A stretch of DNA of 64,000 nucleotides from Phytopseudomonas flavescens (GCF_900100535.1 NZ_FNDG01000006.1:1-64000), one strand, 5' to 3'. Shown: positions 49,664 to 58,967, counted from the stretch's first letter. Notes: generated from the letters alone by a model not told the origin. Made by a program: numbers and translations.

Positions 49664-50568
49664 AAATGAGCAGCCTGACCAAGCGTATGCCTACCGGCCG
49701 ACACCTGGTGATCGGCGTTCCGTTCATCTGGCTGTTCCTGTTCTTCCTGCTGCCCTTCATCATCGTGCTGAAGATCAGCTTCGCCGAAGCCGACGTGGCG
49801 ATTCCGCCCTACACGGAAATCTACACCTGGGTGGATAACACCCTGCAGGTGGTGCTCAACCTGGGCAACTACATCTTCCTCAGCGAGGATGAGTTGTACC
49901 TGGCCGCCTACCTGGGCTCGCTGAAAATCGCCTTTTTCAGCACCCTGGCCTGCCTGCTGATCGGTTACCCGATGGCCTACGCCATTGCCCGTGCGAAAAA
50001 GGAGACCCAGATGGTGCTCCTGCTGCTGGTGATGATGCCGACCTGGACCGCGATCCTGATCCGCGTTTATGCCTGGATGGGCATTCTCAGCAACAACGGC
50101 CTGCTCAATGGTTTCCTGCAGAGCATCGGCCTGATCGACTCGCCGCTGCAGATCCTCAACACCAACACGGCGGTGTACATCGGTATCGTCTATTCGTACC
50201 TGCCGTTCATGATCCTGCCGCTGTTCGCCAACCTGGTGAAGCATGACCAGAGCCTGCTCGAGGCTGCCTCGGATCTCGGTTCGAGCAACTTCAACAGCTT
50301 CTGGAAGATCACCGTACCGCTGTCGAAGAACGGCATCATTGCCGGTTGCATGCTGGTATTCATCCCGGTGGTGGGCGAGTTCGTCATCCCCGAGCTGCTC
50401 GGCGGCCCGGAAACGCTGATGATCGGCAAGGTGCTGTGGCAGGAGTTCTTCAACAACCGCGACTGGCCGGTGGCATCCGCCCTGGCGGTGGTGATGCTGG
50501 CACTGCTGCTGATTCCGATCATTCTGTTCAACAAGAACCAAGCCAAAGAGATGGAGGGCCGGGCATGA
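49660..50568 (+). CDS. spuG: Polyamine ABC transporter permease SpuG
   Basis: This 302-residue inner-membrane protein has six predicted helices and the ABC-permease EAA loop (LLEAASDLGSSNFNSFWKITVPLSKNGI) that contacts SpuF. It is PotB/PotH-like. Coupled by ATGA overlaps to spuF before and spuH after. Confidence 0.95.
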   Translation: MKMSSLTKRMPTGRHLVIGVPFIWLFLFFLLPFIIVLKISFAEADVAIPPYTEIYTWVDNTLQVVLNLGNYIFLSEDELYLAAYLGSLKIAFFSTLACLLIGYPMAYAIARAKKETQMVLLLLVMMPTWTAILIRVYAWMGILSNNGLLNGFLQSIGLIDSPLQILNTNTAVYIGIVYSYLPFMILPLFANLVKHDQSLLEAASDLGSSNFNSFWKITVPLSKNGIIAGCMLVFIPVVGEFVIPELLGGPETLMIGKVLWQEFFNNRDWPVASALAVVMLALLLIPIILFNKNQAKEMEGRA

Positions 50569-51440
50569 AGAATTTCCGTTTCTCCACCCTGATGCTTTGG
50601 GTCGGTTTCGCGTTCATCTACCTGCCGATGTTCATCCTGGTCATCTACTCGTTCAACGCCTCGCGGCTGGTCACGGTATGGGGTGGCTGGTCGACCAAGT
50701 GGTACGTCAGCCTGCTCGATGACCGGCAACTGATGGGTGCAGTGTGGCGCTCTCTGGAGATCGCCTGCTACACGGCGATCGCCGCGGTGGCGTTGGGCAC
50801 CATGGCGGCCTTCGTGCTGACCCGGGTGCACCGCTTCAAGGGGCGCACGCTGTTCGGTGGCCTGGTCACCGCACCGCTGGTCATGCCGGAGGTGATCACC
50901 GGTCTGTCGCTGTTGCTGCTGTTCGTGGCCATGGCACAACTGGTCGGCTGGCCTGCAGAGCGCGGCATGATGACCATCTGGATCGCCCACACTACTTTCT
51001 GCTCGGCCTATGTGGCAGTGGTGGTATCGGCGCGTCTGCGCGAGCTGGATCTGTCCATCGAGGAGGCCGCCATGGATCTCGGGGCGCGGCCATGGAAGGT
51101 GTTCTTTCTGATCACCATTCCGATGATCGCGCCTTCGCTGGTAGCCGGCGGCATGATGTCCTTCGCCCTGTCCCTGGATGACCTGGTACTGGCCAGCTTC
51201 GTGTCCGGCCCGGGCGCCACCACGCTGCCGATGGAGGTGTTCTCCAAGGTGCGTCTGGGGGTCACCCCGGCGATCAACGCCGTGGCCAGCCTGATCCTGC
51301 TGGCGGTGTCCCTGGCGACCTTCCTGGTGTGGTTCTTCGCCCACCGCGCCGAAGAGCGCCGCCGCAAGGCGATCCAGCAGGTCATGGAAGAAAGTCAGGC
51401 GGCGATTCATGCACGCCCTGAGGCCAAACCTGCCCACTAA
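50565..51440 (+). CDS. spuH: Polyamine ABC transporter permease SpuH
   Basis: This 291-residue second permease (PotC/PotI-like) has six helices and the EAA loop (IEEAAMDLGARPWKVFFLITIPMIAPSL). The ATG at 50565 overlaps the spuG stop. It ends the spu run, and two terminator-like hairpins follow. Confidence 0.95.
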   Translation: MKNFRFSTLMLWVGFAFIYLPMFILVIYSFNASRLVTVWGGWSTKWYVSLLDDRQLMGAVWRSLEIACYTAIAAVALGTMAAFVLTRVHRFKGRTLFGGLVTAPLVMPEVITGLSLLLLFVAMAQLVGWPAERGMMTIWIAHTTFCSAYVAVVVSARLRELDLSIEEAAMDLGARPWKVFFLITIPMIAPSLVAGGMMSFALSLDDLVLASFVSGPGATTLPMEVFSKVRLGVTPAINAVASLILLAVSLATFLVWFFAHRAEERRRKAIQQVMEESQAAIHARPEAKPAH

Positions 51441-51458
51441 GCCCGTTTGCTCGACAGA

Positions 51459-51499
51459 CAATGCCCGCCACTGCATCAGCAGGGCGGGCATTGTGCTTT
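51459..51499 (+). terminator. Terminator of the spu operon
   Basis: The 11-bp stem CAATGCCCGCC / GGCGGGCATTG is followed by TGCTTTC. The T run is short, so termination may be incomplete. Confidence 0.65.
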
Positions 51500-51584
51500 C
51501 TGGGCGGCGTTGCGTTGCCGATGCTCCTACTCATGACATCAGGCGCCAGCTGTAGCCCGCCGATACGAACACGAGGCCATAACG

Positions 51585-51614
51585 AAAACGCCCGGGCATT
51601 GGCCCGGGCGTTTT
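51585..51614. terminator. Bidirectional terminator between spuH and betT
   Basis: The symmetric stem AAAACGCCCGGGC / GCCCGGGCGTTTT lies between convergent genes. Confidence 0.92.
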
Positions 51615-51629
51615 GTCTTGCGTGGTGCG

Positions 51630-53603
51630 TCAGCGAGTCAGGTGCAGGAAGTGCATGTGGCGCTCGTACTGGTCGAGGATATCGCCGATCACTTCTTCGC
51701 GGTTCCAGCCCATCACGTCGTAATCCTGGCCGCCTTCGTCCAGGTGGACTTCGGCGCGGAAATACTTGCGCTCTTCGTTGGTGTCGTCGCGGGTGTCGCG
51801 CATCACGAAGCTTGGCTGGATCAGCGCGCGTGGGCGCACCTGATACTGGAAGTCAGCCTCGCTGCCGTGACTGACCGACAGCGTCACGCGGCCATCTTCA
51901 CCGCTCTCCACGGTCGCTTCGCGGCCTTGTTTGCGCAGCTCCTCTGCAACCTGTTCGCAGGCTGGCAGGACGGTCTCGCTGATGAAACGATTCACATGAG
52001 AACGACGTGGCAGCATGACCATGCTGCGCAGACGACGCTGCCAGCCGCCCGGGCTCGTGCTGCTACGCGAGCTGAGGGAAACCTGATCGCGCAGGCTGCG
52101 CTTGGCCGCATCCAGCTGCAGGGCGCGCAGCAGGCCCCACATCGACGCCATCAGCGCGATCACGAAGGGCAGGGCACTGGCGATGGTTGCGGTCTGCAAG
52201 GCCTTGAGGCCGTCGGCGAGCAGCAGCGAAGCCGCCACCACCGCCATCAGCGCTGCCCAGAAGATGCGCTGCCACACCGGCGTCTGGTCTTGCCCGCCCG
52301 AGGCGAGCATATCTACCACCATGGCGCCGGAATCCGCCGAGGTGACGAAGAACACCACGATCATCAACACCGCGATCTGCGACAGGATCATCGACATCGG
52401 GAAGTGTTCGAGGAAGGCGAACAGCGCCAGAGAGCTGTCCTTGTTCACGGCCTCGGCGAGATCGGTGACGCCGTCGACGAGAATCATGTGGATGGCGGTA
52501 TCACCGAATACGGTCATCCACAGCAGGGTGAAGCCGGCCGGCACCACCAGCACGCCGCTGATGAACTGGCGGATGGTGCGACCGCGGGAAATCCGCGCGA
52601 TGAACAGCCCCACGAACGGCGACCACGACAGCCACCAGCCCCAGTAGAACAGCGTCCAGCCACCGATCCAGTCGGTCGGTTCATAGGCGTAGAGATTGAA
52701 GGTCTTGCTGACGATCTCCGATAGATAGCCGCCGGTGTTCTGCACGAAGGTCTGCATGATGAACACGGTCGGGCCCAGGATCAGCACGATCAGCAGCAGG
52801 CCCACGGCCAGAATCATGTTCAGCTCGGAGAGGCGGCGGATGCCCTTGTCCAGGCCACTGACCACGGAAATGGTCGCCAGCGCCATGGTGAACACCAGCA
52901 GGGCGATCTGCACCGTGGTGGTGGTCGGCAGGCCGTACAGGTGGTTGAGGCCGGTGTTGATCTGCAGTACGCCGTAACCCAGGGAGGTGGCGACGCCGAG
53001 CACGGTACCGATCACCGCGAAGATGTCTACCGCGTGGCCGATGGGACCGTAGATACGGTCGCCGATCAGCGGGTAGAGGGCCGAACGCAGGGTCAGCGGC
53101 AGGTTATGCCGGTAGGCGAAGTAGGCCAGGATCAGTGCGACGATGGCGTAGATCGCCCAGGCATGCAGGCCCCAGTGGAAGAAGGTCAGCTTCATCGCCT
53201 CCTTCGCCGCCGTGACGGTCTGCGGGTCGCCCACCGGCGGCGCGATGAAGTGCATCACCGGTTCGGCGACACCGAAGAACATCAGGCCGATACCCATGCC
53301 GGCGCAGAACAGCATGGAAAACCAGGTGGTGTTGTTGTATTCGGGTTCGCTGTGATCGGGGCCGAGCTTGATGTCGCCGTAGCGGCTGACCGCCAGAAAC
53401 ACCACGAACAGCAGGATCAGGGCCACGGCCAGGATATACACCCAGCTGGCATTTTCGATGATCCACGCTTGGGTGGCGCCGAACACGCTCTGCGCGTTGT
53501 CCTTGAACACGGTGCTGTAGATCACCAGGCAGGCGATCAGCAAGGTCGAGCCGAAGAACACCGGCGGGTTGAGGGTGGAGCGGGAAGACGATTTCGCCTC
53601 CAT
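51630..53603 (-). CDS. betT: BCCT-family choline/betaine transporter BetT
   Basis: This 657-residue transporter has 12 membrane helices and the BCCT signature FYWGWWLSWSPFVGLFIARISRGRTIRQF, plus MGIGLMFFGVAEPVMHF. A long C-terminal cytoplasmic tail (about 515-657) is typical of BetT and adjusts activity to osmotic strength. It imports choline for betaine synthesis or as carbon source. The ATG at 53603 follows AAGGAG. A palindrome with flanking direct repeats lies upstream (53753-53790). Confidence 0.93.
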   Translation of the reverse strand: MEAKSSSRSTLNPPVFFGSTLLIACLVIYSTVFKDNAQSVFGATQAWIIENASWVYILAVALILLFVVFLAVSRYGDIKLGPDHSEPEYNNTTWFSMLFCAGMGIGLMFFGVAEPVMHFIAPPVGDPQTVTAAKEAMKLTFFHWGLHAWAIYAIVALILAYFAYRHNLPLTLRSALYPLIGDRIYGPIGHAVDIFAVIGTVLGVATSLGYGVLQINTGLNHLYGLPTTTTVQIALLVFTMALATISVVSGLDKGIRRLSELNMILAVGLLLIVLILGPTVFIMQTFVQNTGGYLSEIVSKTFNLYAYEPTDWIGGWTLFYWGWWLSWSPFVGLFIARISRGRTIRQFISGVLVVPAGFTLLWMTVFGDTAIHMILVDGVTDLAEAVNKDSSLALFAFLEHFPMSMILSQIAVLMIVVFFVTSADSGAMVVDMLASGGQDQTPVWQRIFWAALMAVVAASLLLADGLKALQTATIASALPFVIALMASMWGLLRALQLDAAKRSLRDQVSLSSRSSTSPGGWQRRLRSMVMLPRRSHVNRFISETVLPACEQVAEELRKQGREATVESGEDGRVTLSVSHGSEADFQYQVRPRALIQPSFVMRDTRDDTNEERKYFRAEVHLDEGGQDYDVMGWNREEVIGDILDQYERHMHFLHLTR

Positions 53604-53752
53604 GAGCGGGCTCTCCTTGATCAGAGTTTCTCCAGGATGAACAGGCAGGCCCGTCGCAGCCTGGACCATTGGGGCCGGCAGGCGGACGCAGGCGATGCCG
53701 CATGGTTCATCGGACGGGCGTCAGGGGCGCAAAGCCGTGTAGGGTAGCACCA

Positions 53753-53790
53753 TCGATAGTCATGTTCTTCAGCGAACATGCTGTCGATAG
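53753..53790. promoter_or_regulatory. Composite palindrome upstream of betT
   Basis: A perfect inverted repeat CATGTTC-N6-GAACATG (53761-53780) is flanked by direct repeats TCGATAG at 53753 and 53784, spaced 31 bp (about three turns). It lies 150 bp before the betT start beside an AT-rich, promoter-like stretch (TATATAAG on the minus strand near 53800). A regulator of choline uptake such as a BetI-type protein is a reasonable guess. Confidence 0.55.
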
Positions 53791-53882
53791 CTTTACTTAT
53801 ATATTCGTTCCACCTTTTTTCCAGGACGAGAGGCTTTGGCCGCGGGCTTGCCAGGCCGTTGGACGGGCTGTAGTGGGTTCTG

Positions 53883-54695
53883 TCACTGGCCCCCGGACGT
53901 GTGGGGGAAAAGGTGTTCCAGGACCTGCTGCAGTTCGAAGATATCGGACATGGCATACAGGCCGACTGGCCGGGCCAGGTGCTGGCTGTAAGGTGGCTGT
54001 TCCACGGCGCCTTGTACCAGGGTGACCTGGTGCGCCGGGTCGGGCAGGTATTTCAGCCCGGCCACGCTGAAACGTGCTGCGCGGGTCGTACCGTCGTTAC
54101 AGGTCTCTCCGCGCGCCTGCAAGCCGTTCAGTTCGGCCAAGGTCGGTGGCCGGGCGAACACCGCATCGTAGAACTCCACGACCGGGCTTTCGTTCAGCTC
54201 CGCGCAGTGGTGCACGTACGCCGCGTAGACATGCCGGTCGAGGCGGATGGCGATGACGTCGCCCGCGCGGTAGAAGGTGGTATCGTCCGGCCGACTCGGC
54301 GAGCGTTTCAGCGGCGCTGGCGCGCTGTCGAGGAAGGTGTGCTTGATCGCTTCGGATTGGCGGCAGAAATCGTCGCTGAGGATCACACCGGCGTTCAGCG
54401 CATCGATGGCGTTGCGGGCCTGCTCGCTCAGGCGCGGGTCGGCCAGGCCGTACTGGTGCAGGACGATCGCCAGGGCCAGCGTGATGATTTGCCGGGCATG
54501 GGCGGGGACCAGCGCATCCTCGGTTTGCACTACGCAGTTCCAGCGTCGCAGCAAGGGCGGCAGCACCTGGGCGGCGCCCTCCGGCCCGCCACGTGCTCGG
54601 GTATGTGCCACCAGCCTGGCGACATCCTCGTCGATGGCCTTGACCAGCTTGTCCGCTGCCAGTTTCTTCAGTGCCCGTGCATGGTTCATGGTCAT
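53883..54695 (-). CDS. Protein with Imm26-like C-terminal domain, unknown function
   Basis: This 270-residue protein has a helical N-terminal half (about 1-125) and a beta-rich C-terminal domain (about 140-255) with FYRAGDVIAI and VVEFYD. This is the strand pattern of the Imm26 group, many of which sit in polymorphic-toxin immunity loci. It has no signal peptide or membrane segment. The ATG at 54695 is chosen because it follows GAGAGAAG; a start at 54743 would overlap the preceding gene by 14 bp. It is the last gene of a three-gene operon. No toxin gene is visible nearby. The Imm26 call is by eye. Confidence 0.6.
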   Translation of the reverse strand: MTMNHARALKKLAADKLVKAIDEDVARLVAHTRARGGPEGAAQVLPPLLRRWNCVVQTEDALVPAHARQIITLALAIVLHQYGLADPRLSEQARNAIDALNAGVILSDDFCRQSEAIKHTFLDSAPAPLKRSPSRPDDTTFYRAGDVIAIRLDRHVYAAYVHHCAELNESPVVEFYDAVFARPPTLAELNGLQARGETCNDGTTRAARFSVAGLKYLPDPAHQVTLVQGAVEQPPYSQHLARPVGLYAMSDIFELQQVLEHLFPHTSGGQ

Positions 54696-54729
54696 CGGGG
54701 GCTTCTCTCGGTTGCACGTGGCGCAGTGG

Positions 54730-56403
54730 TCAGGTTGCGCCACTTATCTGCAGGAGGGTGTGCAGCAACCGCTGCTGCTCGCCCGTGGCTTTTTTCGCCC
54801 GCCGGGCGATGACGTCCGCCTTGCCGCAGAGCAGGTACGCCACATGTTCGGCACTGTAGGGCGGCAGTTCCTGCAGCTGTTCGATCAACAGCCCGAGCAT
54901 CCGCTCGTCATCCAGCGGTGGCTGGATCTTCGGCCTCAGGGCTTCGCTGGCGCAGCGCAGGCAGGCGACCAGCACCGGCAGAGAGGCCTCGGTCAGGCCG
55001 TACTGGGCAACGAAGGCCGTGATGAAAGGATCCTGCACGCACTGGTGTTCTTCATCCACTTCGGCCATGTAGTGCGCCAGCAGCGGGAAGTAGGCCTCGC
55101 TGGCCAGCGCCAGGCCGAAGGTCGCGTAGCTGCCGGGCATGCAGCTCTTTTCAGCCTCGGCGTCGGCATAGCACTCGTAGCGCTGGATGGCGATACGGGC
55201 GTACCGCTCCAGTGCCGTGTGCAATTGTGGGTAGCGCAGGGCGTTGGCGAAGAAGCGGTGGGTGTCGGAGCGCGCGAGCCCCTTGACCGCCAGGTAGTGC
55301 CGGGCCGATGACTTCAGCTGGATGCGATAGTGCCTGGGGAAGCCCAGGGTCAGCAGGTGGGTGATGAAGGCCAGGGCCTGGCCGTAGGCGTCGGCGCTTT
55401 CCTGGCGGATCTCGAGGGTCAGCAGGGCCAGCACATCGTTGGCGCTGCCACGCAACGCGGCGCTGTCCAGAGCAGTGGCGTCCGCGGGGTAGGCGCCACT
55501 GCCGTGTTCCAGCAAGCGGACGGCGCGGTCGCTGCCCAGTTGCCGGGCCAGTTCCAGGAAGGTCAGCCCTTTGGGTTGGCTGTAGCTGGGCTCGAACCGC
55601 AGGATCAGGGTCGCGGCGTACAGCAGCAGCGCCAGCGGATGGGCCGGGTCATCCGCCGCCGCAAGGCGCTCGGTATCCGCCCTGGGGTGGTGTTGCAATT
55701 GCCGATACTCATCGCGCTGCTGCTCGAAGTGGCGCGGCAGGAACTGTTCTTCGGCCCAGCAGCGCAGCGCGTGGGTGATGTGATGGCGGTGCTCGGCCAG
55801 GCTCTGCCGCCCGGCATTCAATTGCTGGATACGTTCGAAGCCGCGCAGCAGGCACGGGACGTCCGGTTCGGGGAACAGTTCGGGATCGAGAACGTGCCCG
55901 CAGAAGAACAGGGTGTCCAGCGGCTCCGTCGGCGCGTTGCCCTTTTCCAGGATCTGTTCCGTATAGCGCGTCACCTGTTCCAGTAAATCCCGTTGCTTGG
56001 CCAGATTGAGGTGGTCGACCAGAATCGTCTCCAGCAGGCCCAGGTCGGTGGCGATGCGCGCCGTGACGCGGATACGCCGATAACTCAGCGGCGCATTTTC
56101 CTCCACCCGCTGCAGGCGCTGACGAATGGTGGCGGCGAGGGCGGGAAGCCAGGTGCTTTCGGCTTGCCCGTGTTGCAGCGGGCCGTGCCAGTCGCCGGGA
56201 TCGAAATCGTCGTCCAACCCCGGTATCGGCTCTTCGAGGGAAACCCGCGAGGCCTCGCAGTTGAGTATCACCGTATGGCTCGCCGCCCGCAGCGGGCTGT
56301 CCTGTGCCGCATCGATCGCGGCGTAGCGCTGCTCCAGGGTGTCGAACCAGCGTTCCAGCGCGGCGAGGCTGTTGTCCAGGGTGAGGGGCGGCGAAGCGCT
56401 CAT
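54730..56403 (-). CDS. DUF6138-like protein of unknown function
   Basis: This 557-residue, soluble, mostly helical protein has no visible catalytic motif. The C-terminal part contains MPGSYATFGLALASEAYFPL, AEVDEEHQCVQDPFITAFV and QYGLT, which I associate with the DUF6138 family. A central region (about 270-300) with KGLTFLELARQLGSDRAVRLL and ADATALDSAALRGSANDVLALL is reminiscent of ankyrin-like helical repeats. Its ATG overlaps the stop of the gene upstream by ATGA, so the two are coupled. Function is unknown. Confidence 0.7.
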   Translation of the reverse strand: MSASPPLTLDNSLAALERWFDTLEQRYAAIDAAQDSPLRAASHTVILNCEASRVSLEEPIPGLDDDFDPGDWHGPLQHGQAESTWLPALAATIRQRLQRVEENAPLSYRRIRVTARIATDLGLLETILVDHLNLAKQRDLLEQVTRYTEQILEKGNAPTEPLDTLFFCGHVLDPELFPEPDVPCLLRGFERIQQLNAGRQSLAEHRHHITHALRCWAEEQFLPRHFEQQRDEYRQLQHHPRADTERLAAADDPAHPLALLLYAATLILRFEPSYSQPKGLTFLELARQLGSDRAVRLLEHGSGAYPADATALDSAALRGSANDVLALLTLEIRQESADAYGQALAFITHLLTLGFPRHYRIQLKSSARHYLAVKGLARSDTHRFFANALRYPQLHTALERYARIAIQRYECYADAEAEKSCMPGSYATFGLALASEAYFPLLAHYMAEVDEEHQCVQDPFITAFVAQYGLTEASLPVLVACLRCASEALRPKIQPPLDDERMLGLLIEQLQELPPYSAEHVAYLLCGKADVIARRAKKATGEQQRLLHTLLQISGAT

Positions 56404-57176
56404 GGCGTGTCACCCAGGTGGGCCAGTTTCTTGGTGACCCGGGCCTTGAAGGCTTTCGAGGTGCCATGCTCCAACAGCAGATGCAGCGCCTGCCGGCCGG
56501 TTCTGGCGTGGTGCAGAACATAGTCGTGGAAGTGCTTGTCGCCAGCCTCGATCAGCCTGGCCACGTTGGCACGGTCTCGCGGGGCTTCGTCGTAGGCGGT
56601 CATCGACGCCTCCAGGGCATAGTGATCCTCGGCGCTCTGCTCGGAGGTGTCCTGGGCGAAGACCTGTACCTGCAATGCCTCCTGCTCGGTCACACCGAGG
56701 AAGACGAACAGCGTCGTGTCCCAGATCAGGTACTGCCGGGTGGTGGCGTTTTCGGGAATGTAGAACTGGGTGCAGAAATGCAAGAGCTTGTCCTGGTAGG
56801 TGGGGATGCTGGCTTGCGAGGCCTTCCATTTCGGCGGCCGGCGCAGGTAGCGGACATCACCCTGGCGCAGCATGTCGACGCAGGCATAGGTCGCCGGGCC
56901 TTCCGCCTGCCGGTACATGGGGCCATCGTGCTGGGCGAGGGGGTGGTGAATCGGTTCGGGGCTGTCGCCCCGGCTCTCCACCACCAGCAATTGCAAGCGC
57001 TTCAGCTCCCCGAATGCGGGGTGGGTTTCGCCAGTCTTCACCACCGCCCCGAACAGGTGCAGCCGCCTGGCGATGCTGGTACCCAGGATGTCCATCTCGG
57101 CCTGGGAAAGCGTGATGTCGCCGATGAGGATCGCCGTTCCCCCGGTTATCACGGGAGCCTGGATGGCAAGAGGCAA
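56400..57176 (-). CDS. Unknown protein, first gene of the three-gene operon
   Basis: This 258-residue soluble protein is not one I recognise. Visible segments include CVDMLRQGDVRYLRRPPKWK, QDKLLHFCTQFYIPENA and RQYLIWDTTLFVFLG. No signal peptide, membrane helix or catalytic motif is seen. There is no in-frame ATG near the beginning. A TTG at 57176 is used here, but an AGGAG lies further up (about 57195 on the minus strand), so the true start is uncertain. It is coupled to the DUF6138-like gene by a 4-bp overlap. A TTGACT at 57429-57424 may be part of its promoter. Confidence 0.65.
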   Translation of the reverse strand: MPLAIQAPVITGGTAILIGDITLSQAEMDILGTSIARRLHLFGAVVKTGETHPAFGELKRLQLLVVESRGDSPEPIHHPLAQHDGPMYRQAEGPATYACVDMLRQGDVRYLRRPPKWKASQASIPTYQDKLLHFCTQFYIPENATTRQYLIWDTTLFVFLGVTEQEALQVQVFAQDTSEQSAEDHYALEASMTAYDEAPRDRANVARLIEAGDKHFHDYVLHHARTGRQALHLLLEHGTSKAFKARVTKKLAHLGDTP

Positions 57177-57473
57177 GTCCTGTTCCCTGATGTCGATGGA
57201 CGTTCTCCTGGTCGTGGTGGATGCATCGCGGTGGCCGTCGCACGGGATTCAATCACCCTGCGCGGGTACGGGGTTCCGAGGGTGCGGCCCGCGCCGCAAA
57301 GTTCCTGGGAGCTGTCCGGCAGCGGTATGTCCGGGCCTGGCTTTCCGCGCCGACGGTTTCGCGGCGCCCATCTCTCGGCGGTGCGTCGAGCCGTCGCGCA
57401 ATGTGCCGCCAAACGACGGCATAGTCAAAGCGTCCTGGGGTCTTTTGCCGTCTCGCGTCGCCGTGGCGCTCAC

Positions 57474-58967
57474 TCATCCCTGCGCCGGCCGGTACTGCAG
57501 GGCCTCGGCCAAGTGGCAGCGTGCGATATCGGGCGTATCGTCCAGGTCGGCCAGGGTTCGCGCCACTTTGAGCAGGCGATGGGCGGCGCGCAGGGAGAGG
57601 CCGAGGCGTTCGCAGGCCTGTTCCAGCCAGCGGCGTTCGGCATCCGGCAGGACGCAATGGCGTCGCAGGCCCGGCAGGTCCAGAAAGGCGTTGGCACAGC
57701 CCTGGCGAGCCATCTGCCGCTGCCGGGCGGAGGCGACCCGGGCGGCCACCGTGGCACTGCTCTCGACGCCGTGCGGCGGGCTATACAGAGTGGTGGCCTC
57801 GCGGGCCACGGTGACGTGCAGGTCGATGCGGTCGAGCAAGGGCCCCGACAGCTTGCCGCGGTAGCGCTGTATCTGCTCCGGGCTGCAACGGCAATTACCG
57901 CTGGGGGCGCCGAGAAAACCACAGGGGCAAGGGTTCATCGCCGCGACCAACTGGAACCTGGCTGGAAAGCGCGTCTTGTCGCGGGCACGGGCGATCACGA
58001 TGCTGCCCGACTCCATGGGCTCGCGCAAAACCTCCAGCACCTTCCTGTCGAATTCGGGCAGTTCGTCCAGAAACAGCACACCGTGATGGGCGAGGGTTAT
58101 CTCGCCGGGCTGTGGCCTGCTGCCGCCACCTACCAGGGCCGGGCCCGAGGCGCTGTGATGAGGCTGCCGGAATGGCCGCTGCGGCCAGCTCTGCAGCGGT
58201 GCATGGCTGGCGACCGAGCGAATCGCCGCAACCTGCAGGGCCTCGTCTTCGCTCAGTGGCGGCAGCAGGCCAGGCAGGCGGCTGGCCAGCAGCGTCTTGC
58301 CGGTGCCGGGCGGGCCACTGAGCAGCAGGTTGTGGCCACCGGCGGCCGCGACCAGCAGAGCCCGCTTGGCTGCGACCTGCCCCTGCACCTCGGCGAGATC
58401 CGGGTAGGGTTGCGACTGATGCAGCAGACCCTGGGCCTTGTATGGTGCCAGCGGTGTCTGGCCATTCAGGTGTGCGACCAGTTCCAGAAGGTGCCCCGCT
58501 GCCAGTACCGTCAACCCGGAAGCCAGGCTGGCTTCTTCCGCGTTTTCCCTGGGCACCACGAGGGTGCGTCCCGCTCCCCGTGCCGCCAGGGCTGCGGGCA
58601 GTACACCGCGAACGGGACGGATGCTACCGGACAGCGCCAGTTCACCGAGGCACTCGAGCGTGGTGAGCGCGTCCGCCGGCAACTGGCCGCTGGCGGCCAG
58701 AATGCCAAGGGCGATGGCCAAGTCGAAACGGCCGCCGTCCTTGGGCAGATCGGCGGGGGCCAGGTTCAGAGTGATGCGCCGAGGGGGGAAATCCAGTGCG
58801 CAGTTGAGGATGGCGCTGCGCACGCGATCCTTGCTTTCCTTGACCGCCGTTTCCGGCAGGCCGACCAGTGCCAGGGCGGGCAGGCCGTTGGCCAGGTGGG
58901 CCTCGACGGTGACGGCGGGAGCCTCTACGCCAACCTGGGCGCGGCTGTGGACTATGGCCAATGACAT
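57474..58967 (-). CDS. comM: YifB/ComM-family AAA+ ATPase
   Basis: This 497-residue protein has an N-terminal Lon-like domain (about 1-170), an AAA+ Mg-chelatase domain with Walker A SGPPGTGKT (about 217-225), LFLDELPEF (Walker B) and the Cys-rich AMNPCPCGFLG...CRCSPEQI segment, and a C-terminal helical domain. ComM is a hexameric helicase that helps branch migration in natural transformation. The gene is present in many non-competent bacteria too. The three-gene operon lies 297 bp downstream on the same strand. Confidence 0.94.
   Translation of the reverse strand: MSLAIVHSRAQVGVEAPAVTVEAHLANGLPALALVGLPETAVKESKDRVRSAILNCALDFPPRRITLNLAPADLPKDGGRFDLAIALGILAASGQLPADALTTLECLGELALSGSIRPVRGVLPAALAARGAGRTLVVPRENAEEASLASGLTVLAAGHLLELVAHLNGQTPLAPYKAQGLLHQSQPYPDLAEVQGQVAAKRALLVAAAGGHNLLLSGPPGTGKTLLASRLPGLLPPLSEDEALQVAAIRSVASHAPLQSWPQRPFRQPHHSASGPALVGGGSRPQPGEITLAHHGVLFLDELPEFDRKVLEVLREPMESGSIVIARARDKTRFPARFQLVAAMNPCPCGFLGAPSGNCRCSPEQIQRYRGKLSGPLLDRIDLHVTVAREATTLYSPPHGVESSATVAARVASARQRQMARQGCANAFLDLPGLRRHCVLPDAERRWLEQACERLGLSLRAAHRLLKVARTLADLDDTPDIARCHLAEALQYRPAQG

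Noticed and set aside
57249..57473. Short frames starting at the comM stop as an extra operon gene
   Set aside because: Two overlapping frames with Arg/Pro-rich products, no clear ribosome site, and no recognisable features.
56418..58964. 848-codon plus-strand frame opposite comM and the unknown operon
   Set aside because: Runs antisense across two separate genes and a spacer, with low-complexity Gln/Val/Gly-rich product. Shadow frame.
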